Assembly (NCBI RefSeq): GCF_013426895.1 | Contig: NZ_AP023174.1 | Coordinates: forward strand, 1,364,001 to 1,428,000 | From: Paraburkholderia largidicola | GTDB taxonomy: Bacteria > Pseudomonadota > Gammaproteobacteria > Burkholderiales > Burkholderiaceae | Reading direction: 5' to 3' | DNA: 64,000 nt | In this document: in pieces, positions 61,302 through 64,000 of the stretch | Position numbering within the stretch: position 1 is the first letter of the stretch | Layout of the letters: each line of letters opens with the position of its first letter | Notes under the pieces: model-generated | Told to the model about the DNA's origin: nothing | Database searches by the model: none | What the model saw: the letters and a program-made list of their open reading frames with translations, nothing else | Made by a program: the position numbers and the translations under genes

Positions 61302-61385
61302 GGTGTGCTCCTTGTGCCTTGCAAGAGGGTTCGGTGGACTCGTGACCGCGAAGCGAGACTGCCGGGGGCATTTCGTTTCGTGAAG

Positions 61386-61397
61386 TCTTATATAAGA
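61386..61397. promoter_or_regulatory. Palindrome TCTTATATAAGA upstream of aceA
   Basis: Perfect 12-bp palindrome 85 bases before the aceA start. A candidate operator or promoter element; no known regulator is assigned. Confidence 0.4.
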
Positions 61398-61514
61398 GTC
61401 TAGGCTTAAGGCATTACGCGGAACAGACACCATCAAGGCTTTTTCGGCGATTTTTACATGATATTTTTCAATGGGTTATGTGATTCGTTCCGCAATGAGA
61501 AATGAGATTTTCCA

Positions 61515-61526
61515 TGTTGCAACATC
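61515..61526. promoter_or_regulatory. Palindrome ATGTTGCAACAT upstream of aceA
   Basis: Perfect 12-bp palindrome about 214 bases upstream of aceA, with TGTTG and CAACA half sites again at 61531-61546. Candidate binding site, unassigned. Confidence 0.4.
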
Positions 61527-61600
61527 CTCTGTTGTGCCGTGCAACACGATTTTTTACGACGCAAAAAAATTTTTCGCATCGTGAAATGGCGATGGAAGCG

Positions 61601-61631
61601 AAAAAAAACCGACGCCTGGGCGTCGGTTTTT
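61601..61631. terminator. Rho-independent terminator of the RhlE-type helicase gene
   Basis: AAAAACCGACGCC (61604-61616), loop TG, GGCGTCGGTTTTT; A-run on the left, so it works on the minus strand for the helicase ending at 61694, and may work both ways. Confidence 0.9.
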
Positions 61632-61693
61632 CTGCATGCGACAGATTTTCGCCTGCTGGACCGGGCGCCTGACGAGGCGCCCGCACCCGCAGA

Positions 61694-63376
61694 TTAGTCG
61701 CCGCGGCGCGTGTTGCGCGGGCCGTCGTTACGGCGAGCACCGTAACCACCGTCGCGCGAGTAACCGCCTTCGCGATTGCCGCCACGATAGCCGCCTTCGC
61801 GGTTGCCGCCGCCGAAGCCGCCTTCACGCGAGCCGCCGGCCGGCTTGTTGTTGCCCCAGCTGCGACCACCGCCGCTGCCGGCTTCGCGCGGCGCGCCGTA
61901 GCCGCCGCCATTGCCGCCTTCACGGGCGCCATAGCCGCCGCCGTTGCCGTCACGCGAACCGCCGTAGCCCGGCTTGCCGCCGCCGCTGCCGAAGCGTCGG
62001 CCGCCATTGCCGCCACCCGGACGGCCACGGCCGCCGCCGAAACCGCCGCGACCGTTAGCCGGCGGGGACTTGCGCGGCTCGAAGCCTTCGACCACGTTGA
62101 CAGGCAGCGGCGAACGCACGAAACGCTCGATGCGCTTCAGCGCGCCCTGTTCCGCGTGATGCACGAGGCTCACTGCGATGCCCGAGCGGCCCGCGCGGCC
62201 CGTACGGCCAATACGGTGCACGTAGTCTTCAGCGAACTTCGGCAGGTCGTAGTTGAACACGTGCGTGATGCCGGGAATGTCGATACCACGCGCAGCAACG
62301 TCCGTCGCCACCAGCACGCGCACGCGGCGCTCGCGCAGCGCGCGGATCGTGCGGTTACGCGCGCCTTGGGGCAGGTCGCCGTGCAGCGCAGCCGATTCGA
62401 AGCCGGCGTCGGCCAGACGGCCAGCCAGCGAGTCGGCATCGCTCTTGGTTGCCGTGAACACGATGGCCTGGTCGAGGCCGTCGGCGCGCAGCAGATGGTC
62501 GAGCAGGCGATCCTTATGATCGCGGTCGTCGACGTAATGCACGGTTTGCGCGATGTTCGTGCGCTGTTCCATACGCTGGACGATCTCGATACGCTCCGGA
62601 TCCTTCAGCAGACGGCCCGTCAGCGAACCGATCTTGCCGTCGAGCGTGGCCGAGAACAGCATGGTCTGGCGCGTCGCGGGCGTCGCGGCGACGATCGTCT
62701 CGATGTCGTCGATGAAGCCCATGTCGAGCATGCGGTCGGCTTCGTCGAGTACCAGCATCTGCAGTTGCGACAGGTCGATGCGGCCGCGCTCCAGATGGTC
62801 GAGCAGACGACCCGGCGTGGCAACCAGGATTTCGGGGTTCTTCGCCAGCAGCATCAGCTGCTGGCCGTATGCGACGCCGCCCAGAATGCTGACCGTGCGC
62901 AGACGCTTGAGGTGCTTGCCGTACGTGGACGCTGCCGTCGTCACCTGCATCGCGAGTTCGCGAGTCGGCGTGAGGACGAGCAGGCCCGGACGCGCGACGG
63001 GCATCGGACGGCGGCCACGGCCACCGGCGTTGCTGTCGCTGCGCGGCTCGCGCGGTTGGCTGGCCTGGGTTTTTTGCAGCTGCGCGAAGCGCTCGATGGC
63101 GGGCAGCATGAACGCCGCCGTCTTGCCCGAACCCGTCGGGCTCGACACCAGCAGGTCGCGGCCCGCGATGCCGGCGGGGATGGCGCGCTGCTGGACGGGC
63201 GTCGGCGTCTTGTAGCCGGCTGCCGTCAGCGCAGAGACGATCTCCGCCGACAGACCCAGCTCAGCGAACGTCGGGCCTTCAGCTTCAACGGCTTGCACGG
63301 CCGTTTCCGGCGTGTCGAGACCGAGGGCTTGTTCGGCGATGGCGTTCAGCGGGCTGGTGGTATTGCTCGAAGTCAT
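61694..63376 (-). CDS. rhlE: DEAD-box ATP-dependent RNA helicase, RhlE type
   Basis: A 560-residue RNA helicase. All core motifs are present: Q motif (KTPTPVQQRAIP), Walker A SPTGSGKTAAF, PTRELAMQ, DEAD in LVLDEADRMLD, SAT, VATDVAARGID and HRIGRTGRAGR. The C-terminal 120 residues are Gly/Arg/Tyr/Asn-rich with RGG-like repeats (GGNREGGYRGGNREGGY), an RNA-binding tail. RhlE proteins help ribosome assembly and cold growth. The N-terminal 35 residues are variable. It is preceded by a long gene-free leader. Confidence 0.95.
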   Translation of the reverse strand: MTSSNTTSPLNAIAEQALGLDTPETAVQAVEAEGPTFAELGLSAEIVSALTAAGYKTPTPVQQRAIPAGIAGRDLLVSSPTGSGKTAAFMLPAIERFAQLQKTQASQPREPRSDSNAGGRGRRPMPVARPGLLVLTPTRELAMQVTTAASTYGKHLKRLRTVSILGGVAYGQQLMLLAKNPEILVATPGRLLDHLERGRIDLSQLQMLVLDEADRMLDMGFIDDIETIVAATPATRQTMLFSATLDGKIGSLTGRLLKDPERIEIVQRMEQRTNIAQTVHYVDDRDHKDRLLDHLLRADGLDQAIVFTATKSDADSLAGRLADAGFESAALHGDLPQGARNRTIRALRERRVRVLVATDVAARGIDIPGITHVFNYDLPKFAEDYVHRIGRTGRAGRSGIAVSLVHHAEQGALKRIERFVRSPLPVNVVEGFEPRKSPPANGRGGFGGGRGRPGGGNGGRRFGSGGGKPGYGGSRDGNGGGYGAREGGNGGGYGAPREAGSGGGRSWGNNKPAGGSREGGFGGGNREGGYRGGNREGGYSRDGGYGARRNDGPRNTRRGD

Positions 63377-63799
63377 GAGAATCCTTGAAACATGGGAAAT
63401 AACACGTCGGCGCCAATCGGCATACCCAAGTCGTCGGATTCAGCGAGCAAAAAATCAGCGAGCAAATCGAAAAACGGGGGCAACTCGCAACAATGAAGGC
63501 GAGTTTCTCGTTAGAAGCTGTATCGAATGCGACATGCCGGAATTGGCGTGCCGCCAGCCTGGACTTGACGGCCCGTAGGGCCATGCAGGAGGGGACAGGT
63601 TCTAAACTGGATTGGAGCAAAACGCTACGAGACGCTTTTCCGCAGCGTCGCCGGAACAGGCCGGACATAAGCGGTGAAGCGCAGCCAGCATTATAACGAT
63701 TTTTGCTGCACCGCGCCACCGTTAAGAACTTTCCGAATGAAGGAGGCCAATTCGTAAGAAGAATCGATGCCCCTCACCGCGCATTCGACGCGTTTCGTA
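63377..63799 (-). other. Gene-free region upstream of the RNA helicase
   Basis: 423 bases between the helicase start and the acyl-CoA-binding gene end. It contains the helicase promoter and probably a long leader. I see no gene, no clear hairpin and no consensus promoter. Confidence 0.4.
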
Positions 63800-64000
63800 T
63801 CAGGCCGCCGTACCGTTTTTCAGCGATTCGACCAACTCGACATATTGCTGGCACGCGGTTTCCTGCGAGGTGCCTTGCAACGCAGCCCACGCATCGTACT
63901 TGTACTTGCCGACGATATCCGTGAAGCCGGGTTTGTCGCCGTGCACGTCGCCGTCGGTGGCCTGCTTGAAGAGCGCGTACAGGCGCAGCAGCGTGAGATT
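63800..64000 (-). CDS. Acyl-CoA-binding protein, C-terminal part
   Basis: The frame is open to the right window edge; 66 residues are visible, ending in a TGA (complement at 63800-63802). The sequence LLRLYALFKQATDGD, then KYKYDAWAALQGTSQETA, is the ACBP signature: the Tyr/Lys pair in LYALFKQ and KYDAW that hold the CoA ester. It is a small cytoplasmic carrier of long-chain acyl-CoA. The N-terminal 20 or so residues lie outside the window. Confidence 0.93.
   Translation of the reverse strand, partial: NLTLLRLYALFKQATDGDVHGDKPGFTDIVGKYKYDAWAALQGTSQETACQQYVELVESLKNGTAA

Overview
The window is a 64 kb piece of a high-GC beta-proteobacterial chromosome. Gene content, gene order and protein sequences point to Burkholderiaceae, most likely Paraburkholderia or a close relative such as Caballeronia. 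Markers are the hfq-hflX-hflK-hflC-DUF2065-hisZ-purA order, a SlyD-type FKBP, a glyoxylate-shunt locus with aceA and aceB flanking a LysR regulator, and dispersed intergenic palindromes. Almost everything is core housekeeping DNA; the only clearly mobile element is one IS30-family insertion sequence.

Layout. 1-8.6 kb (+): the 3' end of der, then hfq, hflX, hflK, hflC, a DUF2065 membrane protein, hisZ, purA and a phosphoribosyltransferase, closed by a strong terminator. 8.9-12.7 kb: kup (potassium uptake), then a non-coding block of nested inverted repeats carrying the IS30 element. 12.7-21.5 kb: tex (-), a secreted Gln-rich coiled-coil protein, a YdcH-like protein, a DinG/YoaA helicase, an Ala/Ser-rich lipoprotein (-), a RoxA-like cupin oxygenase (-) and slyD (+). 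21.6-33.2 kb: a degenerate metallophosphoesterase, mutS, lplT and suhB (-); trmJ and cysE (+); lpxH, ppiB, ppiA and a TPR protein (-). 33.4-40.5 kb (+): cysS, an AlkA-type glycosylase, accA, tilS, lysC and tRNA-Ser(GCT). 41-52.7 kb: a small His/Gly-rich secreted protein, fabI (-), a yejABEF-type peptide ABC importer, an NlpC/P60 hydrolase, a patatin-like lipoprotein (-), gltX, and a cluster of five tRNAs (Ala, Glu, Asp, Glu, Asp) containing a tandem duplication. 52.8-64 kb: a GNAT acetyltransferase, an AraC regulator (-), an RraA-like protein, a gamma-glutamylcyclotransferase-like protein, aceB and a HAD dehalogenase (-), a LysR regulator and a UspA protein (+), aceA (-), a RhlE-type RNA helicase (-), and the 3' end of an acyl-CoA-binding protein gene (-).

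How genes work together. HflK and HflC form the SPFH complex that modulates FtsH. HisZ is the regulatory subunit of a short-form HisG not in the window. AceA and AceB form the glyoxylate bypass; a divergent HAD/LysR pair with a palindromic intergenic site lies between them. The yej genes encode a complete importer: binding protein, two permeases and a double ATPase.

Most notable. The IS30 copy can be delimited to the base (11425-12523). Removing it together with one copy of a 3-bp CCT duplication restores a perfect 79-bp inverted-repeat arm matching 10891-10969. The element therefore landed at the foot of a hairpin inside one of two oppositely oriented copies of a dispersed palindromic repeat. 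I found no CRISPR array, prophage, secretion system, or convincing new defence or biosynthetic system.
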